In this document: positions 61,906 to 64,000 of the stretch, piece by piece | How the letters are laid out: each line of letters starts with the position of its first letter | Numbering within the stretch: position 1 is the stretch's first letter | NCBI RefSeq assembly: GCF_000003815.2 | Contig: NC_049989.1 | Location: 2,998,108-3,062,107 of the forward strand | From: Branchiostoma floridae | Taxonomy: Eukaryota > Chordata > Leptocardii > Amphioxiformes > Branchiostomatidae | Direction: 5' to 3' | Length of the DNA stretch: 64,000 nt | The notes under the pieces: model-generated | Told to the model about the DNA's origin: nothing | What the model saw: only the letters and a program-made list of their open reading frames with translations | Database searches by the model: none | Position numbers and translations under genes: made by a program

Positions 61906-62649
61906 TTACCTATGTTTCTTCCTCTTCGTTGCTTACAAATTACATTTTAATACGAATACACGCATTGATGGAAAGGGTATAACAGGTGATAGAGTGGTAC
62001 GTTCTTTAAAAAGATCTGTGAGAAGATAGAAGCAGAGAAGACAGTTTCAAAATGCAATGTTATGAACCAAGAAGATTGATGATGATCTAACTGATCTTAC
62101 CACAGTATGGCAAATACTTATCTTGTATGTCGAATGCATATATGCCTGTTATCTATTCAGAAAATATGTAATTTGCTCGTTATATCAGAACTGTCAACAT
62201 GTAAACGTCCCCCAAGTGCCCGCTGATATGAACTCGCAAATTTCCTAAAAATCCGTTAGGATTTTACTTTTATTACTTCCCGGTGATTGTTATCACTTCA
62301 ACGTATCTTCAGGCTTAGGCACTATGTGTCGTACCGTCGTGAAAATGGTCTCAGACAACATATTGACTTTGCTTGATTTCAAGGGACTTCGTAAAGACAT
62401 CAATCAAAAAGTAAATAAGATCACCTGGTGAAATCACTTAAAGAGAAATAAGTTTGATAAGACGAAAAACATGACATTGTCCATCTGCTTGAAGGAGGCG
62501 TCTGTAGCCTTACCCGCCAGTGAGTGCCTGCCCAAAGACACAGGGCATACTTTACGAGATCAAGCTTCTCTTTTGAGGAAGATGCCAGGACGCTGTTAAC
62601 GGGTCTACATAGCGATAGGCTTGTGGGCATCCGTGCAGTTCAGCTGCTG
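61906..62649. other. No gene recognised
   Basis: Only short frames without family resemblance. Confidence 0.4.
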
Positions 62650-62890
62650 TGTTTCTGAAAACCCTGGAAACTTTTAGCCGGGGTCGCCATAGAATCAGTT
62701 CGGCAGCCCAGGCAGTTCTTCCCGGAAACCTTAGATAAGCACTTCGGTGATTTAAAATGCAAGGAGAGTTAACTGCATGACTGATCTAAGGTCCTTGGGA
62801 AAATCTGCCTTGGTTGCCGAACAGATTATCCGCGGGCCGTGGCAAAAAGTCTGGTTTACGGAGTACTACTTTTTCGGAGGCCTTAGGATT
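62650..62890. mobile_element. Small palindromic MITE-like element
   Basis: About 80-bp arms (roughly 62665-62745 and 62780-62855) are imperfect inverted copies: CAGTTCGGCAGCCCAGGCAG with TTCCCGGAAACCTTAGATAAG on the left, and on the right the complement of CTGTTCGGCAACCAAGGCAG with TTCCCAAGGACCTTAGATCAG. The spacer is about 35 bp and AT-rich. There is no ORF, and target duplication could not be defined. Confidence 0.65.
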
Positions 62891-64000
62891 CGGTAGCGCC
62901 CCTATAGCTATCCCGTTAGCTTGTACTTCTTGTGATGTTCGAACGTCAAACGACCCTGAAGTATTACAAACCTAACCCTTCCAGATCCACTCTATCAACA
63001 GATACAACTATCACTACAGCCCTGAGGTCTGCTCAAACGTCCTTTCAAATGTCTGGCTGGATGGAATTGCATGCAGTTTCTTATCACATATTCCCAGTCG
63101 GCCTCAAAAATAAAGATGATTCAAGCTTAAATAGCATATAATCCACTTCAGTATTTCATCAAAGACATAATCATATTTTTCTGATACCGTCTAGTGTGTT
63201 AATGTTCGCTGTAAAGGACTAAGGTCCATCAGAATATCAAAGGTTGCGCTTTAGACAGACGTATGTTTTAACGTCACACAGATATCATCAATCTTATTTT
63301 TCATGTCGTTTTCTGTCTAGCTCTAAGTAAGCTAAAGCGGATGACCTTAGGCGGAGGACAAAGCATAAAGTTTTTACTTCGGCTTACCTTCAGTTCGTGT
63401 TTTGGGCTAAGGTCAGCGGGTCACCAGTAATCTTCTCAAAAAGTGTGTTGGGGTCTTTTACATGTTGAAGTTTGACGCTCGCCAGAATATTCTGGAAGAA
63501 AACGTTCAACTGGATAAATTTACTGAGTGATTCAAACTTATACCGTGTTAGCTGCTCCTACGTACATTTGCTAACACTGCGATAAATGTTGGCTGCGTTT
63601 CGGGAGCGATTGAGGGCAAAGCCCTGGCCGTGTGACAACAGTCTCACCAAGACGTAAGACAAAGTTTATAGTTCTAGCTACTGCGGGACAATGACATACA
63701 TACGAACCACTCGAATTCGGCACAATACCATTTAAGTGTTAATCAGCATGAACAAAATTGTTGAAAGCAATAGAGCCCACAAAAGGACCGATCTAAGCAC
63801 ATTACAGTATTAAAGGCTTTTATCTAGTACCCAAATGTTATCCCAAATCATGATAGCTAGTCCATTACACTGCTGCACTAATCAGATGCTACATGGAACA
63901 CTTACATGGGACGCCATTGAAATTCAAATGTCTTTACCAAGTGTGTGAGTCCAGGTTCTCTCACTCATCTGTGTAGACCAACTTCATTCTACCCGGCTTT
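62891..64000. other. No gene recognised
   Basis: Short frames only up to the window edge. Confidence 0.4.

Overview
The window looks like gene-poor, repeat-rich DNA from an invertebrate chordate, most probably an amphioxus (Branchiostoma). This is an inference from three things: a Shal/Kv4-type potassium channel gene, several tRNA-headed SINEs and non-LTR retrotransposon 3' ends in the style I associate with amphioxus, and scaffold-type N gaps of 100, 387 and 366 bases. No species can be proven from the sequence alone.

Only one convincing cellular gene is present: an intronless voltage-gated K+ channel on the minus strand at 1940-3463. It is Kv4-like over its whole length but has unusual residues at three functional sites (a GYGE filter, PVT in place of PVP in S6, and a lost T1 zinc-site cysteine). 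It also lacks the hydrophobic Kv4 N-terminus. Almost everything else that can be identified is mobile or repetitive.

Region by region: 1-63 is the 3' end of a helentron-type non-autonomous element (HINE). Two full copies of the same family lie at 43653-45090 (minus) and 60071-61905 (plus). 5.4-11.2 kb holds a retrotransposon tail, a 113-bp duplication, a SINE, a foldback element with GC-rich palindromic arms (7667-8739) and several short tandem repeats. A near-canonical hammerhead ribozyme motif lies at 12896-12953, with two decayed relatives at 29.5 kb and 30.1 kb. 24557-25134 is a mariner element reduced by internal deletion to its two ends. 32.1-33.1 kb is a 72-bp-period satellite with a SINE inserted in it.

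The largest structure is a roughly 12-kb imperfect palindrome, with arms about 39375-42540 and 42640-51390 and its centre near 42.59 kb. Its right arm was later invaded by a 5'-truncated CR1/L2-like retrotransposon (43225-46405), whose 3' UTR in turn received a HINE, and by a second retrotransposon fragment (47173-47972). At 52163-53188 a piggyBac-like element with TTAA flanks sits inside another SINE. The last 10 kb holds a near-exact duplication beside an N gap, the third HINE copy and a small palindromic MITE.

The genes do not form a pathway. The window records successive nested transposon insertions next to a single ion-channel gene.
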